A stretch of 64,000 nt of DNA from Flavobacteriales bacterium UBA5040 (GCA_002415135.1 DIBY01000028.1:143798-207797), one strand, 5' to 3'; shown: positions 18,587 through 27,053, numbered from the stretch's first letter. The notes: generated from the letters alone by a model not told the origin. Numbers and translations are program-made.

Positions 18587-19111
18587 TTATTTCAACACTT
18601 TATTGCGAAGGTCATTTTTTTCTGAATAATTGATCAGTCTGGAAATATCGTCTGCAGTGAATTTACCGGAAACATCAACCAAAACCAACTCACTTCCCGA
18701 AGCGATAGTGATCATTAGTTTTTTAATTTCGTCGCCTTTTTGTTTCGCTTGAAAATTGATCGTTTCCTTTTCCTTTCTCACCGTCATCCATTCTTCAAAA
18801 TTATCTTTCTTTAAATATTTGCTAAAATCTGCTAGCATTGCAGCATTCCCATTTTCGATGGTCATGACCTTTACATCAGAAACTTTGGAAATCATATTGA
18901 TCAGTTCTTCACTTTCACCTTCGTCGCGCAAGGATTTTTGTACAATGGGTTTTGCCAAAAACATCGGTACATTGATACTTGTAAATTGAGCGCCTCCATA
19001 ATTATAAGAAGGATTATCAAAAAAGCTCATGTTGGGTTTCTGAGAAACGATGCACGACTGTAGCGATAATACAATAAGTGCAAGGGCTATAATAGCAAAT
19101 GATTTTTTCAT
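18587..19111 (-). CDS. DUF4252 lipoprotein
   Basis: The 174-residue protein has a lipoprotein signal ending SLQSC and a DUF4252 domain with the conserved pattern LINMISKVSDVKVMTIENG, then EEWMTVR and a C-terminal SGKFTADDISRLI. The family is specific to Bacteroidota and of unknown role. It is the last gene of the ECF-sigma operon, 4 bp after a larger protein whose N-terminal half is also DUF4252, so the two are probably duplicated modules acting in the same pathway. Confidence 0.85.
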   Translation of the reverse strand: MKKSFAIIALALIVLSLQSCIVSQKPNMSFFDNPSYNYGGAQFTSINVPMFLAKPIVQKSLRDEGESEELINMISKVSDVKVMTIENGNAAMLADFSKYLKKDNFEEWMTVRKEKETINFQAKQKGDEIKKLMITIASGSELVLVDVSGKFTADDISRLINYSEKNDLRNKVLK

Positions 19112-19115
19112 GGTG

Positions 19116-20381
19116 TTAGTTTAAAGGTTTAACGCTTCCGCCGCTTGATGATTTCCCACTCGCCACGATATTTTTGGGATTTCCTTTGTATCGAATAGAA
19201 GCGCCAGAAGTTGCCGAAGCAGTTAAACTTTCGGTCGCATTAATTTTAAGCATTGAACCTGATGATGCACTTGCTGTTCCCATTTTAGAAAGTAGATCTT
19301 GTGCATTGCAAGACGCCGCACTGGAAAGAGAGAACACCGTATTGTCAGCAGTTCCGACGACCGTTGAAGAGGAGCCGCTGCTTCCTGTCAGTGCGAATTT
19401 TTTAGTTTGTACATTCAACCTCATCGAAGAGCCGGAACCGATATCTATGCTTGTGTTATTTCTGATATTCAGATCTGCATTCAGATCTGCTCCTGAGGAA
19501 ACTTCAGCTGCGAAATCACTCTCATTAATGGTATTGATTGTGGTCAGTAAAGATCCAGAACTTACCCGTACTGAAGAAAGTCTCGGCGCTTCAATCGTTA
19601 CCAATAATTTTTTGAAATTCAGTTTCCGGTTATTTTTGTTTTTAATTCCAATCACCAGGATTCCGTTTTCAATTTCTGTGGAAACGTATTCCTGTAAATT
19701 AGGATCAGTTTCTACGATAACAGACTGGTTATTGCCTTGGGTGAAATTAACTTTGATTCCGCTCGATACAGAAACTCCCGTAAATTTTCCTACATTTCGA
19801 ACTTGAGTAATTCCATTAGAGTCAATATTTTCTGTGTTGACAGAACTTTTTGTCGCTGATTTTTCTGCTTCATTGATGAGGTTGTTCACATCATCCATGG
19901 AGATTTTTCCGTCGAGCATCATTAGCAAAGTATTTCCGTCTGCGTTAATGCTTAGTAAAAGATTGTCTAAGATTCCATTAGTGGCATCTGATGACAAGAA
20001 TTTTATTTTATTGTCTTTGCTGTGAACCGTGATCAGCTCTTCATATTTCATGCTTTTAATGGAGCTCGCAATATCGCTTTGTAATTTTTTAAATTGAAGA
20101 TAAGGTCTGGCATCTTCGGCTACTTTTGAATACTGTGGTTTTTCAATAATTAAAATTTTCAAACTATTGATTTTACTCAATAAAGGTTTAATCTGAGCCA
20201 GTTCATCATCAGCAATGTTCAACTTGTTCAACATACTAAACATTGGTTTGCTGATTTTAATAGAAGTCACCCCATCGGTTTCCTGGTATTGCTCAAAAAG
20301 CTGATCCAATTTATCTTTCTGCGCATTTATTTGAAAGAAATGAGAGAAGAAAAGGGCGAATATGATAAGTAATTTTTGCAT
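19116..20381 (-). CDS. DUF4252 plus GIN (DUF2807) domain secreted protein
   Basis: The 421-residue protein has a signal peptide (ending FFQINAQ), an N-terminal DUF4252 domain (about 25-190) and a C-terminal GIN/DUF2807 domain (about 200-415). The GIN domain has the Ser/Gly-rich beta-solenoid pattern (VSVSSGIKVNF, SSGADLNADL, GSSGSSS, ATSGASIRYKG). GIN domains were named as putative autotransporter adhesin heads and probably sit at the cell surface. The fusion links the two families and suits their arrangement in the same operon. A separate GIN lipoprotein is at 60945-61742. Confidence 0.87.
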   Translation of the reverse strand: MQKLLIIFALFFSHFFQINAQKDKLDQLFEQYQETDGVTSIKISKPMFSMLNKLNIADDELAQIKPLLSKINSLKILIIEKPQYSKVAEDARPYLQFKKLQSDIASSIKSMKYEELITVHSKDNKIKFLSSDATNGILDNLLLSINADGNTLLMMLDGKISMDDVNNLINEAEKSATKSSVNTENIDSNGITQVRNVGKFTGVSVSSGIKVNFTQGNNQSVIVETDPNLQEYVSTEIENGILVIGIKNKNNRKLNFKKLLVTIEAPRLSSVRVSSGSLLTTINTINESDFAAEVSSGADLNADLNIRNNTSIDIGSGSSMRLNVQTKKFALTGSSGSSSTVVGTADNTVFSLSSAASCNAQDLLSKMGTASASSGSMLKINATESLTASATSGASIRYKGNPKNIVASGKSSSGGSVKPLN

Positions 20382-20395
20382 GATATTATTTTTTA

Positions 20396-21058
20396 TTAAT
20401 CATTAGTAAAGGAATTGAGGACCTCAGTTTGAGCCACCGTTTTAGATACATTTTCGGACAGGATTCGGAAGGAGTACTTCGTCAAGTCAATCGCTTCCTG
20501 TTCGTTTTCTATTTTTTGTCCGTTGATGATCACGTAACTGGATTCATAATCGGAAGTTTCTACTTTTTCTTTTTCTTTTAATTTTTTCGGTGCAGAAACT
20601 TCGGCATATCGCTGTCTCGCGTTTCTATTGATGCGACCTCTTTTCGGAATAATCTGTTCTATAATATCGACTTCTTTTTGGTCTACGGCAGAAGTGGAGT
20701 CTGAACGTACTTTAACAGGGTCGATTTTTAGGGTATCAGAAACAATATTGGTCGCAATGTTTGTGTTTTGGTCGAGACTGTCGTATACTATTTCATTAAT
20801 TACAAAATTATCTTGCTCTTTTCCTGTACTTTCTGTTTCATAATTGAAGAAAAGGCCAATTGATATGAGTAGAATTACGCTAGCCGCCATCCAGAAGGTT
20901 TTCGGAAAAGTACCGCCTTTTGTTTTTGGAGCTAAAGGAATTATTTTCTCTTCCTGTTTTGTTTTTTCCAGGAAATCTTCAAAATCCCAATTCATTTTCT
21001 CTTCTTTGAGATCTTGGGTGATTTCCTTGTATTTATCTTGTGCTTGATCTTTTTTCAT
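20396..21058 (-). CDS. single-pass membrane protein, putative anti-sigma factor
   Basis: The 220-residue protein has a hydrophilic N-terminal region (about 1-52), a single membrane helix (FWMAASVILLISIGLFF, about 54-71) and a long extracytoplasmic part with no recognised domain. It follows the ECF sigma gene by 11 bp. Position and topology are those of an anti-sigma factor, but the cytoplasmic part lacks a recognisable zinc-binding anti-sigma domain. The call is contextual. Confidence 0.6.
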   Translation of the reverse strand: MKKDQAQDKYKEITQDLKEEKMNWDFEDFLEKTKQEEKIIPLAPKTKGGTFPKTFWMAASVILLISIGLFFNYETESTGKEQDNFVINEIVYDSLDQNTNIATNIVSDTLKIDPVKVRSDSTSAVDQKEVDIIEQIIPKRGRINRNARQRYAEVSAPKKLKEKEKVETSDYESSYVIINGQKIENEQEAIDLTKYSFRILSENVSKTVAQTEVLNSFTND

Positions 21059-21069
21059 TGTAATAATTG

Positions 21070-21582
21070 TTATAAACTTTCAATCATTCTATTTTCGAAA
21101 TCCATCAGTTTCAGGATCTGCTCTTTCACTTTTTGTCTTGCCCGCATTAGATTTACTCTTACTGCATTTTGCTCCATTTCCAGAATGTCAGAAATTTCTG
21201 CGACATCAAAATCTTCTACATCTTTTAAATGGATCACGGCTTTCTGTTTTTCCGGAAGTTGATTAATAAAACCAATGATCTGTTCCTTCATATTATTCGA
21301 TTCCACTTCATGAATCTCACTTCTATGTTTTTGAAAATCTGCAAAACCCATTTTCACATCTTCGTGTTTTAATCGATTCAGACATTCATTTTTCACCGAC
21401 TTCATAGCGTATGATTTCAGGTTTCCAAATCCGGCGAGATCTTCTTTTTTCTGCCAGAATTTCATCATCAGATCTTGTACAACATCTTCGGCTTCATCGC
21501 TGCTGATCACGAATCTTTTTGCAAAACGATACATCTCATCCTTGAGACAGAATACCGTATTTTTAAAGATTTCGTGAGTCAT
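21070..21582 (-). CDS. ECF-type RNA polymerase sigma factor
   Basis: The 170-residue protein has sigma region 2 (about 10-80, with SSDEAEDVVQDLMMKFW) and region 4 (about 108-160, with LPEKQKAVIHLKDVEDFDVAEIS and the helix-turn-helix near MEQNAVRVNLMRARQK). It heads a four-gene operon with a likely membrane anti-sigma protein and two DUF4252 surface proteins. The operon probably senses an envelope signal and may regulate itself. No autoregulatory promoter could be identified. Confidence 0.93.
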   Translation of the reverse strand: MTHEIFKNTVFCLKDEMYRFAKRFVISSDEAEDVVQDLMMKFWQKKEDLAGFGNLKSYAMKSVKNECLNRLKHEDVKMGFADFQKHRSEIHEVESNNMKEQIIGFINQLPEKQKAVIHLKDVEDFDVAEISDILEMEQNAVRVNLMRARQKVKEQILKLMDFENRMIESL

Positions 21583-21636
21583 TGTTTTGTTTCTAATAGT
21601 AAGACAACTAATTTCCGAATTATATTACATCAAAAT

Positions 21637-21666
21637 AAAAAAAACTTCAAAATAGTTTTTGAAGTT
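21637..21666 (-). terminator. candidate intrinsic terminator downstream of higBA
   Basis: AACTTCAAAA (21643-21652) pairs with TTTTTGAAGTT (21656-21666). Read on the minus strand it is followed by a long T-run. Confidence 0.55.
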
Positions 21667-21703
21667 CAGTTTTAGAGCAATTTTTCGAATGATAATTTTT
21701 ATT

Positions 21704-21786
21704 TGGGCAGCTTAATCCGCCTTCCACTCCCGCTTTTTTTGCTCCACTTCGTTTTGCAAAAAAGAGCTCCGTTCAAGTCGGGCTGC
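21704..21786. repeat. dispersed intergenic element, copy 1
   Basis: This element runs from GGGCAGCTTAATCCGC to TCAAGTCGGGCTGC. Its ends are partly inverse (GCAGC/GCTGC), and a CTCCACTTCGTT core is flanked by T- and A-rich runs. A diverged relative lies at 57363-57460 and a weaker one at 57541-57622. No coding frame was seen, so it may be a structured RNA or a small non-autonomous element. The surrounding gap 21583-21845 holds only this and the terminator. Confidence 0.5.
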
Positions 21787-21845
21787 AGTTCAGGTTTCAT
21801 ATAAAAGTCTGGCACAAAATAAAATTATATTATTTCATCAAATCA

Positions 21846-22211
21846 TCAATAAGATTGAATCAATACTTCAGTAGGAATTTTCATAATCGAGTGCAGGTTC
21901 CTGATCATTTCCAAAGAAAGTTTTCTTTTTTTATTGAGAATCTCGCTCGCTCGACTTTTCAGACCAATCACTTTTGCGAGATCATTTTGAGAATAATCCA
22001 TTTGTTCCATTCGGAATTTTATGGCTTCAATAGGATCAGGTAAATCAATAGGAAAATAATCATCTTCATATTTTTCAATAAGAATTCCCAAAACTTCCAA
22101 TTCATCGCCTTCTTTCGTTCCTATTTTTGCATCAAAAATGAGTTCAAGTCTTTCTAATGCCTGATCGTAATCCTGTTTTGTTTTTATAGGTGTAATTTCC
22201 ATTTTCTTCAA
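21846..22211 (-). CDS. higA: HigA-like antitoxin (XRE-type HTH)
   Basis: The 121-residue protein has a C-terminal helix-turn-helix (QNDLAKVIGLKSRASEILNKKRKLS, about 77-101) typical of HigA antitoxins, preceded by an acidic N-terminal half that would bind the toxin. It overlaps the upstream toxin gene by 4 bp (ATGA), giving translational coupling in the toxin-first order usual for higBA. It would neutralise HigB and repress the shared promoter, where a palindrome is present at 22534-22548. Confidence 0.9.
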   Translation of the reverse strand: MKKMEITPIKTKQDYDQALERLELIFDAKIGTKEGDELEVLGILIEKYEDDYFPIDLPDPIEAIKFRMEQMDYSQNDLAKVIGLKSRASEILNKKRKLSLEMIRNLHSIMKIPTEVLIQSY

Positions 22212-22501
22212 ATTTTATTGGCGTCAATTTTATCATATTCAGCATGAGTTCCAATAAATCTTATCCAGATCATTTGGTAATCATAATTCACTTTCACAAC
22301 CAACCGATAATGATTTCCTTTAATATTAAATACCATTCTTTGGTCATTTAAAATACCAGCACTGGGATATTCAGTCTTAATTTCATTAGAGTTTTTCCAA
22401 TCTGCAATACTTACTTCTTTAAACCAAGATTTAAGCTGTTGTTCACAATCACTGTGTTTTTGCCAAAATTCCCGAAGAATCTTCTTTGCTATTATTCTCA
22501 A
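22208..22501 (-). CDS. higB: HigB-family toxin (mRNA interferase), TTG start
   Basis: The 97-residue protein begins RIIAKKILREFWQKH and contains WFKEV, MVFNIKGNHYRLVVKVNY and IWIRFIGTHAEYDKID, the pattern of HigB toxins that cleave mRNA on the ribosome. The start is taken as TTG at 22501. A longer frame from 22540 would begin upstream of the promoter box (22519-22526) and is excluded, and family members usually start at MRIIAK. Weak initiation at TTG may help keep toxin levels low. Toxin comes first, antitoxin second. Confidence 0.88.
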   Translation of the reverse strand: MRIIAKKILREFWQKHSDCEQQLKSWFKEVSIADWKNSNEIKTEYPSAGILNDQRMVFNIKGNHYRLVVKVNYDYQMIWIRFIGTHAEYDKIDANKI

Positions 22502-22518
22502 AGCCAAATATTTTGACA

Positions 22519-22526
22519 CAAATATA
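22519..22526 (-). promoter_or_regulatory. -7 promoter box of higBA
   Basis: On the minus strand this reads TATATTTG, an exact TAnnTTTG match, ending 17 nt before the TTG start of higB. It excludes starts upstream of it. Confidence 0.65.
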
Positions 22527-22533
22527 TGAAAAA

Positions 22534-22548
22534 TTCCCAAATTGGGAA
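22534..22548. promoter_or_regulatory. palindromic operator candidate of higBA
   Basis: TTCCCAA-A-TTGGGAA is a perfect 7-bp inverted repeat 7 bp upstream of the -7 box, covering the -33 region. This is where an autorepressing HigA would block RNA polymerase. The palindrome is visible; HigA binding is inferred. Confidence 0.65.
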
Positions 22549-22619
22549 AAATGAATTATAACTATTAAAAAAAACTTCGAAGTAATTTGAAGTTTAAATC
22601 TATTTATAAAAGAATGAAA

Positions 22620-23033
22620 TTACAAATCCGTCACTTTCTTATCAATCTTATAAACCGTTCCTCGAAAAGTTGCGACCAAAATTTTATGCTGATTCGTAAT
22701 TGAAATATCGTAAACTCCGGTTTTTCGGGTGTCGGAAATCAGAATACTTTCCGCAGTTAAAGTGTCACCCAATCGAATAGCTTTCGTAAAATTCATAGAA
22801 CAATGCAGGGCAACTGAAGCTTCATTCGTATTATTACTCGAAAACGCCAAAGCCGAATCGGCGAGCGAAAACGTAACGCCACCATGAACTGTCCTCAATC
22901 CGTTCATCATTTCCTGTTTTACTGGCATTTCAACCAGGCAGTATTTTTCGCGAACTTCAATGAGTTGTATTCCCATCCATTGTGAGAAGTGATCCTGATT
23001 GAGCATGTATTGAGCGAGTTCGTGTGGAGACAT
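22620..23033 (-). CDS. paaI: PaaI-type hotdog-fold thioesterase
   Basis: The 137-residue protein has the PaaI/YbgC hotdog pattern with the catalytic stretch GLRTVHGGVTFSLADSALAFSSN (about 45-67). It hydrolyses stray acyl-CoA thioesters of the phenylacetate pathway, releasing CoA and rescuing dead-end intermediates. It lies at the distal end of the minus-strand paaG-GLPGLI-paaH block, separated from paaH by a small membrane protein gene. Confidence 0.9.
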   Translation of the reverse strand: MSPHELAQYMLNQDHFSQWMGIQLIEVREKYCLVEMPVKQEMMNGLRTVHGGVTFSLADSALAFSSNNTNEASVALHCSMNFTKAIRLGDTLTAESILISDTRKTGVYDISITNQHKILVATFRGTVYKIDKKVTDL

Positions 23034-23079
23034 AATTTAGATGCTGTTGAGTTAATTTGAATGAAGTGACTAGTAAAAT

Positions 23080-23343
23080 TTATTTCAAATTACGGGCTTT
23101 GACTTCCTTCTCTAAAAGAGTTACCTGAAAATACAAAGGCATCGTGATGACAGGCAACATAAAAACAGGGATAAAGCTGGCAATTGATATAGCACTGAAA
23201 CCCTTGTTAAAAAAAATATAGACGAGTAGGATGATCAGTATAACACAGACCACATACATTCCAATTAAAATTCCTTTAAACAGATCCCGTCTTTTAATTA
23301 ATTTTTCATCTGATAATTCAGAAAGATTATTTTTATTTTCCAT
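23080..23343 (-). CDS. small two-helix membrane protein, unknown
   Basis: The 87-residue protein has two hydrophobic helices (about 23-45 and 52-75) between charged ends (KLIKRRDLFKG at the start, KEVKARNLK at the end). No family is recognised. It sits between paaH and paaI in the same orientation, with gaps of 41 and 46 bp, so it is probably co-transcribed. No sign of a role in phenylacetate degradation is visible. Confidence 0.65.
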   Translation of the reverse strand: MENKNNLSELSDEKLIKRRDLFKGILIGMYVVCVILIILLVYIFFNKGFSAISIASFIPVFMLPVITMPLYFQVTLLEKEVKARNLK

Positions 23344-23384
23344 GGGGTTAATTTTAATTATCTGATTGACAAGCCTGTACGAAC

Positions 23385-24518
23385 TTACATTTTACGAAGC
23401 AACGGGCTCTGACGATATCGTTCTTCCTGATATTCGTCGTAAAGTTTTTGTAAAGTCTCTGAAATCTTTTCAAATCCAATATCAAATCCCCATTGCAATA
23501 AACCTTTCGGATAATTCACGCCTTTTTGCATCGCTAATTCTAGGGCTTCGTCGTTGGCAATTCCGAGTCGTTTTGCTTCTACGGCTTCGTTGATTAACAT
23601 TGATATAATGCGCATGAAAACTTCTTGATACAATTCTTCATCTTTTTCTGGAGCAGGTTTTTCTGCATTTTCAGCATAATCATAAAAGCCTTTTCCAGTC
23701 TTTCGACCGTGTAATTTGGCCTCGCTCATTCTTTGTTGCAGCAAACTCGGTTTGTATTTCGGATCGTAGAAATAATCAGCGTAAACCGTTTTGGTTACTG
23801 AGAAATTGACATCAATTCCGATGAGATCCATCAGTTCAAACGGTCCCATTTTGAAATTTCCTAAAGTCCGCATCGCATCATCAACCTGTTCGGGAGTCGC
23901 AATATTTTCTTCTGCTATTCTTAGTGCTTCACCATAAAACGGACGCGCAATTCGGTTCACAATAAATCCAGGAACATCTTTCGCAATTACAGGAGTTTTT
24001 CCCCAACTTTCCATTAAAGCAGTAATTTCATGTGCTAAAGTTTTCTCAGTTAATAAACCTGGAATCACTTCTACCAAAGGCATTAAAGGAGCCGGGTTGA
24101 AAAAGTGAATTCCAATAAAACGTTTCGGATTCTTTAATTCAGATGATAGGGAAGTTATCGAAATAGAAGAAGTATTGCTCGAAATAATGCATTTCTCAGA
24201 AACAATTTCTTCTAACTGCTGAAAAACTTTAGTTTTAATTTCTTTGTTTTCAATAATGGCTTCAATCACCAAATCACAATCTTTGAAATCCTGAAGCTCC
24301 GAACAAGGCTTTATTTTACAGAAAATATCTTCGCTTTTTTCTTCTGTAATTTTTTGTTTTTCTACTAATCTGCCCAGAATCTTTTTAAGACTTACTAAAG
24401 ACTTTGCTGTTTGTGCAGAATTTTGGTCATATAGGAAAACCTCACAACCAGACGTTGCCGCAACTTGTGCAATCCCTATTCCCATGGTTCCAGACCCGAT
24501 AATTCCAACGTTTTTCAT
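23385..24518 (-). CDS. paaH: 3-hydroxyacyl-CoA dehydrogenase (PaaH type)
   Basis: The 377-residue protein has an N-terminal NAD-binding fold (GSGTMGIGIAQVAA, about 7-20), the catalytic segment SSNTSSISI, FIGIHFFNPAPLMPLVEVI and a C-terminal dimerisation domain (VPGFIVNRIARPFYGEAL). In the phenylacetate pathway PaaH oxidises 3-hydroxyadipyl-CoA to 3-oxoadipyl-CoA. Its ATG shares one base with the stop of the preceding GLPGLI gene (TAATG), suggesting translational coupling. Confidence 0.92.
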   Translation of the reverse strand: MKNVGIIGSGTMGIGIAQVAATSGCEVFLYDQNSAQTAKSLVSLKKILGRLVEKQKITEEKSEDIFCKIKPCSELQDFKDCDLVIEAIIENKEIKTKVFQQLEEIVSEKCIISSNTSSISITSLSSELKNPKRFIGIHFFNPAPLMPLVEVIPGLLTEKTLAHEITALMESWGKTPVIAKDVPGFIVNRIARPFYGEALRIAEENIATPEQVDDAMRTLGNFKMGPFELMDLIGIDVNFSVTKTVYADYFYDPKYKPSLLQQRMSEAKLHGRKTGKGFYDYAENAEKPAPEKDEELYQEVFMRIISMLINEAVEAKRLGIANDEALELAMQKGVNYPKGLLQWGFDIGFEKISETLQKLYDEYQEERYRQSPLLRKM

Positions 24519-25330
24519 TATTTAATTAGATCGATTTCAATGATGTTATTGTCTTTTTTAAGTTCTTCCAGCATTTTTTTTTCAGTACTCCTGATCATAT
24601 CTGCATATTTTGCATCAGGAAATCTTTTCTTTAGAGCGATCGCTGGATATTTTCTATTTTCCTTAAATACTTTTTCAAATTTCACGTAAGGAATGGTGAT
24701 CCGGCGATTGCCAGCATTTTCTGGATATACAAAATGATAATTCAAATTTTTAATCCCATTTAATTCAAATCGGTGACTTTTAGACTCGTCTTCTATTTTT
24801 ACGATTAAGCCTGGCAAACCTTTAAACTTGTAAGGACCATCTTGAAAAGGAATATCTTTTGTGAACCAAGCTATCCATTTTCTACCACCAAATTCTGCGG
24901 TAGCTTTTTGAGCTTTATAATCTAAAACAGAGATATACTCTGGGTAAAGTTTCCATTTTAAATCAATATTTTCCTGAACTAAGTAATCAGATTCTGCAAT
25001 CTTTGTCAGATATTCAATCGTATTAGAATTGCTTTTTTTAACTACGCGATCTCTTATATTTATTTTATTTCTTTTTTGTGGTGGAGCAGGTGGTTTAAGA
25101 AAATAAGATCCATCTTTGATTTCTGCGTGTATGGTAGAATCTGAAACAAATTGTTCGTAATTAAAATATTCAGATTTTTCATGATCGATATTTAAAACCA
25201 TTATCGCAGAAAAATGAACTGCTTTTTCCGTAGAATCAGGTACCGTAATATATTCGTATAGAAACTGTTTTGTTTGTGCAAAATAAAAATTTGCGATCAA
25301 AATTAATAAAATTACCTTAAGTTTTTTCAT
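24518..25330 (-). CDS. GLPGLI family secreted protein within the paa cluster
   Basis: The 270-residue protein has a signal peptide (ending NFYFAQ) and the family signature FKGLPGLIVKIEDESKSHRFEL (about 168-189), preceded by RKWIAWFTKDIPFQDGPYKF. It closely resembles the truncated protein at 1-840. The gene sits between paaG and paaH with a 1-bp stop/start overlap to paaH, although nothing links the family to aromatic degradation. It may be an insertion that now shares the operon. Confidence 0.88.
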   Translation of the reverse strand: MKKLKVILLILIANFYFAQTKQFLYEYITVPDSTEKAVHFSAIMVLNIDHEKSEYFNYEQFVSDSTIHAEIKDGSYFLKPPAPPQKRNKINIRDRVVKKSNSNTIEYLTKIAESDYLVQENIDLKWKLYPEYISVLDYKAQKATAEFGGRKWIAWFTKDIPFQDGPYKFKGLPGLIVKIEDESKSHRFELNGIKNLNYHFVYPENAGNRRITIPYVKFEKVFKENRKYPAIALKKRFPDAKYADMIRSTEKKMLEELKKDNNIIEIDLIK

Positions 25331-25346
25331 TCAATTTCTGTAAGAT

Positions 25347-25423
25347 GTTGATTTGATGATGTATTAATGTGTTGATGCGTTGATGAGAGAATCGTCAAAT
25401 TACCACATTATCACATCATCATA
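25347..25423. repeat. inverted intergenic repeat between GLPGLI and paaG genes
   Basis: A left arm rich in TTGATTTGATGATGT (25347-25377) and a right arm rich in ACATTATCACATCATCAT (25395-25423) are imperfect inverse copies. The left arm is closely similar to 26231-26260, upstream of paaG. The repeat could fold as a hairpin in the transcript. Confidence 0.5.
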
Positions 25424-25424
25424 T

Positions 25425-26222
25425 TTATTTTCCGGTATATTCCGGTGTTCTTTTTTCTAAAAATGCAGAAACTCCTTCCATAAAATCTGCTGATTCTGCG
25501 GCGGTTTGCTGCAATATTCCTTCAAGATCTAACTGTTGACTGAGCGTATTATCATAAGATTCGTTGAAGGCTTTTTTTGTTAAAGAGATTGCTTTCGTTG
25601 GTAAATTAGAAATCTGAGTTAAAACTTCCATAGCACTTTCTACGAAATTTTCATCTGGAAAAGCATCTGCAATTAAACCTAATTTTTTAGCATCTGTCGC
25701 CGTAATTTTCTTTCCTGTAAATGCTAAATAGTTGGCTTGCTGTCTTCCTAAAAGTTTTGGTAACCAATACGTACCGCCTGTATCCGGAATCAATCCGATA
25801 TTAACAAAAGCTTGAGAAAAATAAGAAGATTCCGTCGCTAAAGTAAAGTCACAAATCAAAGCCAACATCGCGCCGGCTCCAACTGCAGGGCCATTGACTA
25901 AAGAAATGACCGGTTTTCTGGCCTGAGCAATTTCTTTTACCAACGGATTGTAATAATCGATTACGATTCGCTGTATTACTCTTTCTTCATCAGGATCGTT
26001 GAAAGACATGGCGTCCTTCAAGTTTTGCCCCGAACAAAAAGCCTTACCGCGACCTGAAATTGCCAGGCAACGAACATTTTCATCGCGACTTCCATCATGA
26101 ACGAAAGTGCGAAGTTCGCTAAGCGTAGTTTTATTTAAACTGTTAAATGTTTTCTCATCGTTAAGATAAGCGATCAATAATTTCCCGTCAAGGTGAGATT
26201 CTATTTCGAGTTGCGTGTACAT
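25425..26222 (-). CDS. paaG: enoyl-CoA hydratase/isomerase (PaaG-like)
   Basis: The 265-residue protein is a crotonase-fold enzyme with the oxyanion-hole segments SGRGKAFCSGQNL (about 59-71) and NGPAVGAGAMLAL (about 109-121), followed by IPDTGGTYWLP. PaaG isomerises the ring epoxide of 1,2-epoxyphenylacetyl-CoA to the oxepin. Assignment to PaaG rests on the cluster with paaB, C, D, H and I. It has its own promoter box at 26289-26296. Confidence 0.88.
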   Translation of the reverse strand: MYTQLEIESHLDGKLLIAYLNDEKTFNSLNKTTLSELRTFVHDGSRDENVRCLAISGRGKAFCSGQNLKDAMSFNDPDEERVIQRIVIDYYNPLVKEIAQARKPVISLVNGPAVGAGAMLALICDFTLATESSYFSQAFVNIGLIPDTGGTYWLPKLLGRQQANYLAFTGKKITATDAKKLGLIADAFPDENFVESAMEVLTQISNLPTKAISLTKKAFNESYDNTLSQQLDLEGILQQTAAESADFMEGVSAFLEKRTPEYTGK

Positions 26223-26230
26223 ATTAAAGT

Positions 26231-26380
26231 GTTGATTTGATAATGTGTTAATGTGATCAGGTTTTTCCGATTATTAATTGGGTTTTAACAAAGATAAAGG
26301 TTTAATTATATTTAAAATAATGCTTTGAATAATGCTTTTTCAATCATCAAATAAGCACATGGTCAAATCATCAAATCACT
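26231..26380. repeat. inverted intergenic repeat upstream of paaG
   Basis: The arm GTTGATTTGATAATGTGTTA at 26231-26250, continuing to 26260, is roughly inverse to the A/C-rich stretch at 26341-26380 (ATCATCAAATAAGCACAT and following). The left arm is a direct near-copy of 25347-25377. The paaG promoter box lies between the two arms, so the left arm falls in the paaG leader. Confidence 0.5.
26289..26296 (-). promoter_or_regulatory. -7 promoter box upstream of paaG
   Basis: On the minus strand this reads TATCTTTG, an exact consensus match, 66 nt before the paaG start. It suggests that paaG, the GLPGLI gene and paaH form a unit separate from paaBCD. Confidence 0.5.
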
Positions 26381-26881
26381 TTAATGACATTTAAAATAAT
26401 CGAAAGGCTCCAAACAATCGTTACATTGATAACTCGCCTTGCAAAGTGTAGAACCAAACCGGCTGATCTGCTTCGTGTTTTCTGACCCGCATCTCGGACA
26501 TTTCTTTGGAACATTTAAATGATCTTCGTGATTGCCTTTTTCAGGCGGCGTAATTCCGTAAACGCGAAGTTTTTCTCTGGCTTCGTCGGTGATCCAATCC
26601 GTTGTCCAAATGGGAGCTATCTTGGTGATCACTTTAGCCTGAATTCCTTCTTCTTTAAATAGTTTTATAATATCTTCTTCAATATTAAACATCGCCGGAC
26701 AAGCCGAATAAGTGGGCGTAATCACGATTTCCACTTCTGTATCGGAAACCATTTTTGCTTCCCGAACGATGCCGAGTTCCACAATGTTGATCACTGGAAT
26801 TTCGGGATCGGGAATTTGAGAAAGAATTTCGAATAAGTCGTTTTCTATTTTAACCACGGAATTATAATTTTTTTTAACCAC
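26381..26881 (-). CDS. paaD: phenylacetyl-CoA epoxidase assembly protein PaaD
   Basis: The 166-residue protein has the MIP18/DUF59 fold (IPDPEIPVINIVELGIVRE, about 17-35, and TPTYSACPAM, about 56-65) and the PaaD-specific C-terminal cysteine module (CPRCGSENT, then CKASYQCNDC). PaaD is needed for maturation of the di-iron PaaABCE epoxidase. It lies downstream of paaB and paaC, with about 170 bp between it and paaC. Confidence 0.93.
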   Translation of the reverse strand: MVKKNYNSVVKIENDLFEILSQIPDPEIPVINIVELGIVREAKMVSDTEVEIVITPTYSACPAMFNIEEDIIKLFKEEGIQAKVITKIAPIWTTDWITDEAREKLRVYGITPPEKGNHEDHLNVPKKCPRCGSENTKQISRFGSTLCKASYQCNDCLEPFDYFKCH

Positions 26882-27053
26882 AAAGTCACAAAAGTATTAT
26901 GATTGTTAAAGTGAAAATGATGTTTTTGAAAGTTTACAAAATAGTAATTGAAATCTTCAACCAAAAAGTGACAAAAATTTTAAATAATGCAATTACTGAA
27001 TAAAGTTCATAAAAGCTAAAATTAATTTTCAACTATCAACTATCAACTGAAAT

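Noticed and set aside
19174..19806. 210-residue open frame on the plus strand opposite the GIN-domain gene
   Set aside because: It is a shadow of the repetitive Ser/Gly-rich coding sequence of the minus-strand gene, and its protein has no recognisable domain.
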